The notes under the pieces are model-generated. The model had not been told where the DNA came from, searched no databases, and worked only from the letters and a program-made list of their open reading frames with translations. Shown one piece after another: positions 1 to 11,187 of a stretch of DNA of 24,203 nt. The stretch spans positions 1,305,226 through 1,329,428 of the forward strand of contig JAAAKB020000001.1 of NCBI GenBank assembly GCA_010014835.2. The letters run 5' to 3'. A program made the translations under genes and the position numbers. Each line of letters opens with the position of its first letter. Position 1 is the stretch's first letter. The DNA is from Apostichopus leukothele (Eukaryota > Echinodermata > Holothuroidea > Aspidochirotida > Stichopodidae).

Positions 1-3000
1 TATACTATTTTGTTTCATACTTTCTTATTTTATACTATGTGATTTCATACTATTTGATTTTCTGTGGTCTGAATTCAAGAAGGACCCCTCCCCCCCCCCC
101 CCCTTATTGTCCCACTTGTAGATAGCTACAGGTGTACGTTTGCCTTCCCTCCAGAATCTAACTTCCTTGCATGGACCAAACAATAACCTTTCTCAAACTT
201 CGTCATTACCTACAGGGACAACGAAGGTCCCTGAAATATCGGTAATAGACCACATATGGCTGATTTTAGTCCTTAATATTGGACGTTACTTTATGCAGTT
301 GTTATACGTGACGCGGTATATGCTATACCTTCATGGAGTTATTTCATATATTAGCTAATTCATACTTATAGGCCCTATATACCATGCACTCTATAGTAAT
401 AAATATTAAATAAATATCCATTAAAGCGTGCAATCAGAAAACACTGAAAAAGTAAGTATAACCGACTTATTCTGAAAATAAGCCGATACATCGGTGAGGT
501 CACTAGGTCAAGGGTCGCATTCTTCTTAAGTCACGGTCTTTCTTCTTTCGTTGTTTACAACTTGTCTAAACAATTTCCTCCGAAAATATACCTTTATGGA
601 TCCTTCATAATTTGTCATTTTGGTATTTCTTTCCATATAAACAACAGTTTCTTTTTCCTGCATTGGATTCGTATTATTACCTTAAGTGTATACAAATCTG
701 CTGAAAAATGTCGTCAGCATTTGCAAAATTCGAAATCGAAGAAAATGTCGAATCTATCATCTCGATAGGAAACAATACTGAGCCGTTTTGACGTCTACCA
801 AATGGAAACAGTTATAACCTTTAGAATATCAATTTCGATTGAGTGACTTAACAATTAGAAACAATCCTTCACGCCAAGTCGACACAAGATTCTTTCGTGA
901 ACAGTCGCAGTCAATTGGTTTTTACTTATCCTTTGACGTGAGTCCGCTGGACTTACGTATTCTTTGACTTGAGTAGGCGGACGTCACATACCCTTTGACT
1001 TGAGTTTGCTTTAGTAACAAGCGGGGGCCACATAAACCCATATACACTCCTACTAACATATTGTTACTTGCTTTATGACCGATGCGCCGCAAGTGTAGTA
1101 TGTGTTTACCGATGATAGTATAGGTCTAATTCAAGTCTGCGACTTGGTCGGACTAGAACTCGGACTAGTTGGACTTATGATTGTACTCAACTAATGAACG
1201 ACCTGATAGTAATAGGAAAAGCCAGGAGTTTTGCAGTTTCACCATCTCTGTGGGCTCTCTGGTCCAGAATACTGTTAACCTGTTTGTCTATTCCAGATTG
1301 GGCAGGTGTGCATCTGATATCACACACAGGCACACCACTACGCCAAGCCACCGATTGTATTTGTTAGTTCGTGTGGGGTCGCATGGTGACGGTAACTAAG
1401 GAGGTTTTATCAGTAAATATCGTAAATGTTGGTTTCCATGTTGGTATGTCGAAAAACTCTCTGTTCCGAGGCGCGGTCATCACCTTTGTCGTGTGATCAA
1501 GGACGCCCTTAACATTTGACAATTTAATTTTCGAGCCGCTTCCTATTGTTGCGCTTACACCCACTCGAAATATGATAACACGCATGTTCGTTTATCTGTG
1601 ACTTTATGAGGTATGATACTAACATTCAAATACGACCGTGTTTTCTTTAGGTATGGTTGTAATCGGATTCTACCAAATCAACCGTACTGTTGAATGTATA
1701 TATAAGGTTTGATAATCATATGTATAGTGTTGGTTCCATGTGGCTTTCTGAAGAAAAGTGCAAAGGTAAAGTCAATCTCAGCTTATTGCAACCCACCCAG
1801 TATACAATGAGAATAACAGCACCAAAAATGAATTGGTAGAATTTTGACCCAAAATACCCGAAAGACCATTCCATTTGGCCATCTGGAGTTGGCCTATGTC
1901 TATGATAATACCCTATTCGCATGTAGATCCATACCATGCATTTCTTAATTTGGTTACAGCTGTATGTAGCAATGACATATATGTTTCACTATGTAGCCTA
2001 CAGTGGAGTCTCTTTGTATAGACATATACAAGAACTCTATAACTTGGCAGGAATGACACACCGTGTCCACGGAGAAAACATCATGGCACCCTTTGCGTGC
2101 CAAGGTTTCATATCTTGTGTCACTTTTCTTCAAAAGTACATCGTTGGCAGACTGTGTATGCATGCAATGGATGTATATATATATATATGCTTAGCACATA
2201 TTTTCTAGATCATTTTGTTCTTATAAGAGGTACCGGTCGAATTGTTGAAGTGTGGGCTGCTTTTACATACGCTATCCATGATCATTATAACATTGCATTA
2301 ACGACCCGATCAGTGTAAGTCACCGTGCATGCTGCCTTGTGTATTTCATACGCTTTTCCCTAGAGAAGGCGTTCAACATTTTACACATTTTCCATATCAG
2401 ATTTTAATCGATTCTTGATCTTGTTACAATAATCCAGGTAGTAAAAGACCTATCATTTCTTGCCGTGGCTTCCAATCTGCCACGTAAGGCAGCGAGTATT
2501 GACATAACAGTAAAGTCAACATAGTGGTCTCGTCATTCTGGGTGCAGACGACTCTCACTTATTTCAGAACTGGAGATCGATCGAGCCTCTAGCGATCCTT
2601 TCACGCGGGAAACGTTGATCGTCTTAAATCCAGCCGATTGAAAATGAATGACACGGGACAATGGTAATTCTAATTGGGGAGTTATGAAGACGTGTCATTA
2701 ACCGATAGTTCAAGCCGATGTCTCTATATTACTGGCTGCCGGAAGCCTTGTTATAGGTGAAGAACTTATGGTGTGTATAGTTGAATAGTGCCAACACACA
2801 CATCTCTTATTAGGCTATAAGTCCAAATGTGAACTGCAGTTAACACAGCAATAATTACAGTAAAATATAGCTAAGGTCACTTAGATTGAATTGAAAACAT
2901 TAAAAAGATGGTGGAAAGTTCTATCATACTGATAAAACACGCGGTCATTTGTATGTTGATCTGTATAGAAAAAATGCATCGATACTTGATTCCTTGCTCA

Positions 3001-3780
3001 AACTTGAATTGTACTTGTGGTGTAAGACACGGGATAAAATACTTCCCTGGTATAGACTATTACACTATTATACGGAATATCTTGCCTCAATGTAAGCTAT
3101 GAAAATCACATCTGCGAGTTGCCGTGATGTTGGAACACTGATACCCAAAATGTTTTCATAACACACATTACAAAGAGAATAGATAAATTGCTTATGAAGC
3201 ATCAATTATGAATAAATATTTCCTAAGTTAAAATTTAATCTATCCCACAAAGCGGGCGTTGCCTTTTCTCTTTGAAGAACCAAGCATGTGGGACTGTCAA
3301 TAGATGCTTGTAAACTAGAAAGGGTAATCGTGCCTCTTCAATTAAAACGCCTGGGGTGCTAAGGTGATACATTTTTTGGAAGTTAGTTTTCACGTTGTCT
3401 GTCTTAAAGAGATAAGCCGATGGCGTTAATCCAAGAACAAATGAAAGTCGGTATAAATACAAACTCTGAATGTGTCTGTGTTAGTGTAAGACAAAAGCAA
3501 AAAAAGTTCTGTACTTGCACTGAACCGTTCAGTTTTTACCAGTAATATTTTAAACCGTTTGCTCAAAGCTATATGTATATATGCTCTGTAGTTACGTTAC
3601 TGGGCCTTTCCAGGGGGAAGAATTGCATAACGTTTGGAAAGATTGTTCACCGATTTTGTAGCATGACATTGGTTCGCGACAAAAGGAGATGGTGGATTTC
3701 ACTGGCGATTCTGAGAAGAATGTTTTCATCTTACTCGGATGAATACATGCATCTTCAGTTCTCCTTTTTTTGTTCGTAGA
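1..3780. other. No recognisable gene; AT-rich single-copy DNA
   Basis: The open frames here are all under 100 codons, with no family resemblance and no consistent splice borders. CpG is frequent (about 12-15 per 300 bases in the blocks I counted), as expected for unmethylated intergenic DNA of an invertebrate. Bases 1-60 are a T-rich imperfect repeat of TATACTAT/TTTCATAC words. Bases 90-103 are a run of 14 C. A short (AT)n run sits at about 2172-2187. Confidence 0.6.
932..1010 (+). repeat. Degenerate 31-bp tandem repeat, about 2.5 copies
   Basis: TTTGAC(G/T)TGAGT starts at 932, 963 and 994, a constant step of 31 bases. The middles are related (GGACTTACGTATTC against GGACGTCACATACC). The copies have drifted, so this is an old local duplication with no sign of function. 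Confidence 0.7.
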
Positions 3781-3800
3781 TATCAGACTTATATATTGCG

Positions 3801-4050
3801 CATACTCGTATATTAGCGTATCGTAACTTGTATGAGTACTGACTCGTATCTTAGCGTAGTAACCTGTGCAAGTACGCATATACTCGTATCTTAGCGTTGC
3901 AACCTGTACTTATACTCACACTCGTATGTTAACGTAGTAACCTATACTCATACTCGTATGTTAACGTAGTAACATATACGAGTACTCATACTCGTATGTA
4001 AACATAGCAACCTGTACGAGTACTCATACTCGCGGATTTGTACTCATACT
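3801..4050 (+). repeat. 38-bp minisatellite with a palindromic core, about 6-7 copies
   Basis: ACTCGTAT or a close variant recurs with its CTCGTA at 3805, 3843, 3883, 3921, 3953 and 3991, and degenerate at 4030. Most steps are 38-40 bases and one is 32. The unit also carries TTA(G/A)CGTAGTAACCTGTA. In the later units the junction reads TACGAGTA-CTCA-TACTCGTA, an 8-bp perfect stem with a 4-base loop. The decay into TACTAGTAC-like words continues to about 4115. Confidence 0.85.
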
Positions 4051-5330
4051 ATGGTAGTATATGTACTAGTACAAAACACGTACTCCTAGTCGTAGATCCT
4101 TGTACTAGTACTTATATCAAGACTCACACTGCTATACTCCTACACTATAAGTATCATTTATTTATTATACTTTAACATACTTTAACATTCCAAAATACAT
4201 ACTCGGACACATAGTCTACTGACACTTTCTATGGTAACTTCAGCGTGAACGATAATACGCAAACAGGTTGGTACTGATGAGGACATAGGTATCGATTAGG
4301 TATTGAATAGGCAGAAATCTGTCCATTGAGCAGGGATTAAAAGATCATCACTGTAGCTTTAATTGTCTGTTGAAGGGTCATACTCTTCTACACAGTGTCG
4401 AATTCACCTTGTGAGACAGTCACAATGCGCCGGCTCGTATCACTTTCAAGTAATTTATCATTTTGTTTCTCGCGCCCCCGTAAGACAGTAATCGATCGCT
4501 TAGTACGAATTGTTAATTTTTGTTTAAGCTAACCTCTTGCAGTAAAGCGATGGCAAATCTTTGAGGCACGTTTGTTTCGAAGCTGTCACCTTGTCGGTCT
4601 TCCAGAGTTATCAATGAAGGTTACCCCCGTCATTTAGAATATAATCCTATATTTGCTTCTGTGAGTATACAAAGTTATACAGTTTTTATTTACCTTTATA
4701 TCATGATTAAGTTAACTTCGATAAGCTTTGTGTATCCGTTCTGCTGCAGTGTGTCACGTAAATGCTATATGCTCAAAGTTGATTTTTTTCTAAGCAGACG
4801 ATAAGGTTTGAGTAATGACGTTTATCATGCTTAACTAGAGCTTTGGTGTTGTTGTTGCATGTTCGGTGCTTTGTCATCAAGTCCATAAAGAATTTTCCGA
4901 AATCCCATGCTGATTATTTTAATATAATATAGTATTTTAATATATATCAGTGTGTCCATACATGTAATGAACTGCATTTTAAATGACGTCAAACAAATTG
5001 AAGTTAAACACTGGTTGCAACTCTAATGCATTACTGCAGGAATTTTAACCTTTGAGTAGCCAAAAGGCAACTCCCACCAGACCTAATTAGTTTAATCGTT
5101 GCAATCAAAGTATTCCTCGATAATCTAAAAATAAATGCAAAGCTGGAGTTTGTCTTGTAAATATTCTAAGTAACCCCTCCATGAACATATTAATGTTATG
5201 TGAAGAGATATACGTCACACTCTCGAATTGGTAATGCTATCAGATATCATGACGCAATAACAGTCCTTCTTTCGTTATACGTCAACTTGAGCTGTAGGTT
5301 ATACCAAATCATAAGCCTTGATAAGATTGA

Positions 5331-5354
5331 GGGTTAGGGGTAGGAGGGTGGGGG
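5331..5354 (+). other. G-quadruplex-type motif
   Basis: The plus strand reads GGGTTAGGGGTAGGAGGGTG followed by GGGG: four runs of at least three G separated by 1-5 bases. This fits the standard G3+N1-7 quadruplex pattern. No gene is close enough to suggest a role. Confidence 0.6.
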
Positions 5355-7177
5355 AGTAGGATCAACTTCATCCTACTAAAGGCGTTATCGTTGTTGAGTG
5401 AATGTTGGTAAACAGCTTACAATCAAAGAGGTGTTGTCTCATGGAGTTACTCATAAATTTCAGGGAATTTTGAAAGATAAATAATTACTAGAATATTTAA
5501 TGGTTGTAACAATTATAGTCTGGTGTTCCCATCTGAGGTACTCTGTCTGACGGAAGTTGTACCTTCTTGTGACTCATGTCTCATAATGAATAATAAGTTT
5601 TTGCCGAATTCCAAACAATATTTTGGCTGATCGAACTAAACATATAAGATCCCTTGTGTGAGAACGAACGTTTTGACATGTATATATGGGCCCCTATACC
5701 TCAGGTAAGAAACATAGCTCTGAAAATTTTTTGTCCTTTGAGGGAACAACTTGCCTGAGAGACGTCGGTCTCATGTTCCGCATGAAGAGCTAATGGTCAA
5801 CAAAATACGTGCTAGGTATGACAGTATGGGCAGCACAGATCCTCACACAATTCTACTGGCGTATCGCCTGATCATCGCGCTTGTCATATGGAAGTTCTAT
5901 ATTTTATTTCTATTTTTAATATGGTTTGCGTTGTTCAAATTTGATGGTATTATACATACGAATATCGATTAAAAAAATACCAACGATGTGTACATAAGAC
6001 TGCAGTTTAAACTAAACAACACGCTACCAAAAAGGGTTAGACAAATATCGGATTTAAATATCACATTGCTAGTTTTCACTGACTGATACTAACTCAATAC
6101 GAAAGCCATTTTGTGCCAATCAAATTATTCTCATATTAGAACAAATTATACAATTGTGATGATCATTCATAGCAAATTATTAGTTTGTTATTACAAACAA
6201 AAGGTACCAAAATCCGACTAGGTTGTGATACCTGTCCTATCCTATATGCTCACTGTACGAACACGTTTAAAATATTGCAGTTTCGCAGTGGCAATAGTGT
6301 GGCTTTATATAAGATATATGCAATGACCTGTTTTAACTCCATGATATGTGTATGTATGATGTTAGCATGGTTTTAACGTTGGGATCCTCCGTGGTCGGTA
6401 GTGAAATATCGCGATTGCAAATATCTTTCATAAATACACGATTGTATCAATAACTGCCTAAGACGAAAAAACAAAAAAGCTGTACATGATATAACTTATA
6501 ACACTACGGTATCATTTTTATGTACCGTACCGTATAATCTTAATCGGAATTATAGCGTCACAAACGGCGGGCCATAAAGTATACCTATATCACGTGATCA
6601 ACTTAATAACTTGCAGTAACAACTTCAGAGTTTGTAGCAACAAACTAATCATTTGTGTCAACAGATTAATAATTTCTATCAAAGAAAGAAAGATAAGTTT
6701 ACAGTTTGTACTAATAAAGCATATCACCTTCCATTAGGTAATTCAGTCTGGCACATATTACTATTATAAGTCTACAATAACTTCCTTTACATCAGTGGCA
6801 TTATAAGAGAATTGTTTCATACTGGTTCTTAAGATTATGTTTTAGCCATTCAAAAATGATAATCCATATGTATATGTTCATAGAGTATACAGTGACGCCA
6901 ATCTTTCGGTCAATCAGTTCGACCCCTATATATTACATGAAGGTACTATAAACCACGTCAGTACTAAGCGTACGTGCAAACTGGAACGATTGTATTGATA
7001 TCGTATTCCTTAAATAAACCGAGCAAGTGACTAAGTAAATATATTCTGCATGTGTAACTTAGCGGTCTCTTGGTTTTCACCATTCCTACCATTAATCCTT
7101 CGGAACACGACGTACTCTTTGCATTTCAGGTAAGCTGAACATGTTTAGTTGGACAAACTTAGCATTTTTCTTCTTTT

Positions 7178-7190
7178 GGGGGGGGGGGGG
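7178..7190 (+). repeat. Homopolymer run of 13 G
   Basis: A pure G run. Similar G or C runs of 12-14 occur at 90, 7456, 10591, 11279 and 20524, which makes them a habit of this genome rather than a local oddity. Their exact length in the assembly is unreliable. Confidence 0.9.
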
Positions 7191-7444
7191 TATGGGAGAA
7201 CACTTCTATTTAACACAAGTTTTGATCGATAAAACGTAATCAATTGTCTCTTTTCTATTGAACATCTTTAATTTAATTAAATGGTAGTTGACGTCATTGA
7301 CAATGTACAAGGGCGTAACGATACACCGTAGGTAGGTAGGACTATACACGCATTCCATTTGAAACGTGTGCGAGAGAGCACATTGTTGTCACGATCATGA
7401 TTTATGCAGTGGTAAGCAGTTAGCAGTCTGTTGGCGTTTCAACA

Positions 7445-7494
7445 TGTGTGTGTGTGGGGGGGGGGGGTAGTTAGGGGTGGTGGTTGGGGAGGGG
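7445..7494 (+). other. TG repeat plus G-quadruplex-type tract
   Basis: A short (TG)n leads into 12 G (7456-7467), then TAGTTA, GGGG, TGGTGGTT, GGGG, A, GGGG. Four or more G runs with short loops satisfy the quadruplex pattern. It is the densest G4 candidate in the window. Confidence 0.7.
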
Positions 7495-8230
7495 TACCGA
7501 TGAGCGGCAGATTGAATATGTTATATATATTCAATTCACGGTATTTGGGGGCAAAACATACCTGAAAGTATTTGGTTCTTACAATTTTACCTTTCCATAA
7601 CTGGTACCGGTTGTCTGTTCATTCCTATGACAGTTTTAACACAATTAATTTCTGGACGCATTTGGTGTATCCAAAAGCATTGTCTGTTGTAGGCAAAGAT
7701 ACCTGCACCCGGACGGGATGCAGGTGTGTGCATCGAAAAAAAAAGCAGTTTGTTAACATTTTTTGAGCTGTAGAGAAGTTTCAAGTATCATTTAAGGACC
7801 ATCGATCTCACAGCGATAACAGAATCTGAGATTTAAAAGGTATAATACAAAACCTGTAAAAAGAAGTTGCACATTGATCTAACTACTAACATTCATTGAT
7901 TGTTCCGTTGTTGAGAATATGGCAATTTATTTGCTATGTATGGATGAGTGATGGCATATATAGATAGTCTATGATGATATGCAGGGTTACACAAACAAAC
8001 CGTTGTTTGTTTTAAACAGTGATTTCCATTCTGAAGGAGTCCTTATGCAGCACTTCAAACTAAAAGACAGTGTAATGTGGTGTCCATGCATATAGGAGGC
8101 ATCTTCGAAGTCCTAAATTCTTTTGACAACTCCCAGGTTTAATCGGATTTGTTACTCTGTCTTAACTTAGTCTATGCTGAACATGTGATCGCTCCGGCTC
8201 TACGAGTCAATCAAAAAATAGACAAATAGT

Positions 8231-8280
8231 ATAGTTTGCCTGCTGCATGATCAGCCTGCAGCAGTTACGAAGTAAACTAT
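8231..8280 (+). repeat. Bipartite inverted repeat
   Basis: CTGCTGCA (8240-8247) and TGCAGCAG (8257-8264) form an 8-bp stem with a 9-base loop. The outer ATAGTTT (8231-8237) and AAACTAT (8274-8280) pair again. Two nested perfect stems in 50 bases are more than expected by chance, but the unpaired inner flanks differ in length. Confidence 0.5.
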
Positions 8281-9343
8281 AAGCCGATAAACTGACTGCG
8301 TAATCGCTTGGCTGCGGTTCAAGATACAGACCGAAAGGCCTCATCATTGGTTCCCGGCCTTGCTCGCGATCTTAAATGCTGCCACCATTCAAAGTGTACC
8401 CACATTTCCGGGGCCTCACACGTTTGGACACCACGATCATGATGTCATAGAAACATGATACGTGCTAAGCTGTGACAGAACTGATTGGATATAGTTTAAT
8501 AGTGTCGTAAAGAAGAAAACAAATGGTGTCTAAAGGTGGGTTTGGGTAAGCAAAGATATGATGCAGTTTATAAACAGTTCATAAAACTTGAATAATTTAT
8601 ACTATATAAACAACATCCCACTGTGCCGGGTGCTGCCCTAATTATTTTGTCATATGATTGTATTAGTCTATTAAATATTATCTGTGTCATGATGTCTCAG
8701 CTGATTACAGGTAACCTGATGATAACAACACTGAACCATCTAATTAATACGCTACTAGTACACCTTCCAACGGAAGAAACAGTTTAGCCACTTCCTAAAT
8801 CTCACCAGGTGATCCTCTATGCATTGGCACTCATGACTCTATGAGATGCCAAGACTTTGGTCTCACATCACAATCTCGTGACTGAATCTTACATCACGAC
8901 TTTGACCGTTCTACAATTTTATTTATTCTGCATCTTATGCCATGTATTCTTACAAAGAAGAAATTCTGGAAAGGATCATCAAAGCGAAGTCGCTTTATGA
9001 AAAATACATTCATTTGATAGTAATGGCTTTCAATATCTTATGTTCGTCATTTGTGAGAGGTGGATGAATATAGGTCTATACGTTGCGTAATAAACTCTTT
9101 TCGTAGTTACGTTGATGTTATGCATGACTTTATAACTTCGTATCGTACTACAAACACAAAATGAATCAAAACAAATTTATAAACAAATGCCTGTTGAAAA
9201 TAAACAACCAAACATGTATGCTATATTAACCGGTCATACTAATATACCAGTCAGCTACTTTAATTGCCTGCGTAGCTGGGCTCTGTGTCAACAGCTTGCT
9301 CTCCAACCCAACAAGAAAGAATCAAGTATGCCTTGCGCGTTAC

Positions 9344-9692
9344 TCTGCGCTGAAACCATTCGCTAGCTTTAAGTTCCAATTCATTATGCAATTCCTGGCG
9401 TTTACTTTGCACTACATGTGATGTACATGTTAATCTTTAGTTGCTTCGGAATCATGCAATGTTTGGTTCTTGTGACCTTGACACCGAAATGCACCATGGG
9501 AACACGACCCGAATACATCTGCGCTGAAACCATTCGCTAGCTTTAAGTTCCAATTCATTGTGCAATTCCTGACGTTTAATTTGCACTGTGATGTACATGT
9601 TAATCTTTAGTTGCGTCGGAATCATGCAATCTTTTGGTTCTTGTGACCTCGACACCGAAATGCACCATGGGAACACGACCCGAATACCTCTA
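9344..9692 (+). repeat. 174-bp tandem duplication, two copies
   Basis: TCTGCGCTGAAACCATTCGC starts at 9344 and again at 9518, and the copies then run in parallel to GACCCGAATAC. They differ by a few substitutions and small indels, so the duplication is recent. The step of 174 is a multiple of three, which is why a minus-strand frame of 74 codons stays open across the junction. The unit resembles no SINE or satellite I recognise. Confidence 0.92.
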
Positions 9693-9928
9693 AGCTGTTG
9701 AAATTGCCAATTTTAAAGTCGATTCACGGCATTTATAAAGACATGCAATTAATCAAAAGTTCCTTAAGATAATATAGAAATAATTGTAACTTGATGTTTT
9801 CACCAGATGAAATTTGATGAGCGATTATTTAATGGATTCAAGTGCGTCGATCCTCAACCATGTGTCGCCCATGCACTTTCATAACAATTTTTATCACATG
9901 ATAAGAAACAAGTTAAAAATTCCTTCTT

Positions 9929-9934
9929 TTTATT
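9929..9934 (-). promoter_or_regulatory. Candidate polyadenylation signal (AATAAA)
   Basis: The minus strand reads AATAAA here. This is the point where CpG density falls from about 12 to about 2 per 300 bases, as would be expected near the 3' end of a methylated minus-strand gene body. AATAAA is common in AT-rich DNA, so the position is the only support. Confidence 0.25.
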
Positions 9935-10099
9935 ATTTTACTCTAATTGCATTTTCCTAAATGAAACTTGAATAGTCGAGCTAATAACCAGTATTGTTAC
10001 GGGATGCTAGTACTGAAAGAGCATTGATATTATTTTTAAAAGTCAAGTCAAACTGTTGCTTTTTAGAACAGCAACAGGCTTAACCAGTTGTTGTTTAGT

Positions 10100-10487
10100 T
10101 AACAACAAACACACTTAGTACATGCTCTAGATGAGCTGCATAGATTCCAGTATTGTTTATAGAAAAAAAAAACACATAGTAATACATCATGTAGATAAAC
10201 CATATGAATTTCAAGTATAAATTTAATCTAGTGTAACAAACACAATAAGTACATGCTCTAGATGAGCTGCAAACATTCCAGTATTGTTTATAGTTAACAA
10301 GAAACATAATAATACATCATGTAGATAAACCATATGAATTTCAGTATAAATTTAATCTATAGTGTAGTTAACAACAAACACATTAAGTACATGCTCTAGA
10401 TGAGCTGCATACATTCCAGTATTGTTTATAGTTAACAAGAAACATAATAATACATCATGTAGATAAACCATATGAATTTCAGTATAA
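10100..10487 (+). repeat. 131-138-bp tandem array, at least three copies, cut by the gap
   Basis: TACATGCTCTAGATGAGCTG starts at 10119, 10250 and 10388. Each unit continues through CCAGTATTGTTTATAG, TACATCATGTAGATAAACCA and TATGAATTTCA. The last two copies are almost identical, and the first differs by an A run. The array runs into the N block in mid-unit, so the true copy number is unknown. Confidence 0.92.
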
Positions 10488-10587
10488 NNNNNNNNNNNNN
10501 NNNNNNNNNNNNNNNNNNNNNNNNNNNNNNNNNNNNNNNNNNNNNNNNNNNNNNNNNNNNNNNNNNNNNNNNNNNNNNNNNNNNNNN
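10488..10587. other. Assembly gap of 100 N
   Basis: Exactly 100 N is the usual placeholder for a gap of unknown length. It interrupts the tandem array and resumes just before a run of 12 G (10591-10602), so both sides are hard to assemble. Any downstream DnaJ-gene exon could be hidden here. Confidence 0.95.
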
Positions 10588-11031
10588 AGAGGGGGGGGGG
10601 GGAATGGGACTCCTCCCTTGACACAACATATCTAAGTATCCCTACCAACAAGGTTGCTGAGCTACTGGTACTAGCCATCAAAATCTATGCCCTTGCAGCT
10701 TTTACTTATAATTTTCCAATACAGTTTGCTGGTGTAGTTTGTCTATAGAACTCTTTTTTTAGTAGTTTTGTTTTGAGAAAACGACTGCACATGATTTTAG
10801 CGTCTGTTGTTCACTTGAGTTCATGTATTGTGGCCAATACAGTATCACTACTATGAATCACGTAATGTAACATACACTGGCATGCACTGCCCACATAGTT
10901 ATCTAAAGTCAAAGCCACATTAAAACTCAATGAGATGCTGTTACAAAACAACATTCATCAGTAGACAATGTGGTTACATTCCCACAATGTAATTTCAAAC
11001 AAGAAAGCATTCCTATGCTGCAGTAACTCAC

Positions 11032-11187
11032 TTGAAAATTGTAAAGAGAACAACACCAGTTGCAAAGAGAAATGCTATACATCCATACATTATTAATGTA
11101 TTGCCAACCCGGTTGACACCTTTGATTCCATAATAGTTGCGAGCGCCCTCAGGACTCTCGGTAGAAGCATACGTAAAATCGTTGTAC
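11032..11187 (-). CDS. DNAJC4: DNAJC4-like exon: membrane segment
   Basis: The exon is 156 nt. It completes the Trp codon and encodes YNDFTYASTESPEGARNYYG, a short basic linker (KGVNRVG) and then one hydrophobic helix ending VVLFTIF. It ends with two bases of a Lys or Asn codon before GTGAGT. The position of the helix, soon after the J domain, resembles human DNAJC4. In that protein a basic, helical tail follows, and it is not seen here. Confidence 0.82.

Larger units (their letters stand above)
4140..9340. other. No recognisable gene; CpG-normal non-coding DNA
   Basis: I see no exon that I can assign to a family on either strand. Open frames are short and lack codon bias. The longest is a 73-codon plus-strand frame from 5751 with a hydrophobic tail that matches nothing I know. 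Splice-donor-like CAGGTAAG words occur at about 5703 and 7128, without a convincing exon upstream. Listed separately are the G-rich tracts and one bipartite hairpin. Confidence 0.55.

Noticed and set aside
140-3879. Short open frames on both strands (up to 95 codons)
   Set aside because: All are short, have unbiased codon use, match no family and lack consistent splice borders. Several start only at non-ATG codons.
5751-5972. 73-codon plus-strand frame with a hydrophobic tail
   Set aside because: It has no ATG at its start and no family resemblance. The hydrophobic part comes from a T-rich stretch that would encode Phe/Leu/Ile in any case.
8281-8345. Possible tRNA-derived sequence around CTGCGGTTCAAGATAC
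   Set aside because: It resembles a B box only loosely, has no matching A box at the right distance and no cloverleaf pairing.
10095-10681. Minus-strand frames running through the tandem array and the N block
   Set aside because: They are artefacts of the repeat period and of N being read as open.
10810-10939. Phase-compatible candidate 3' exon for the DnaJ gene after TTTGTAACAG
   Set aside because: It is open for about 40 codons to a stop, but the encoded residues are not like the basic helical tail of DNAJC4, and the acceptor is weak.
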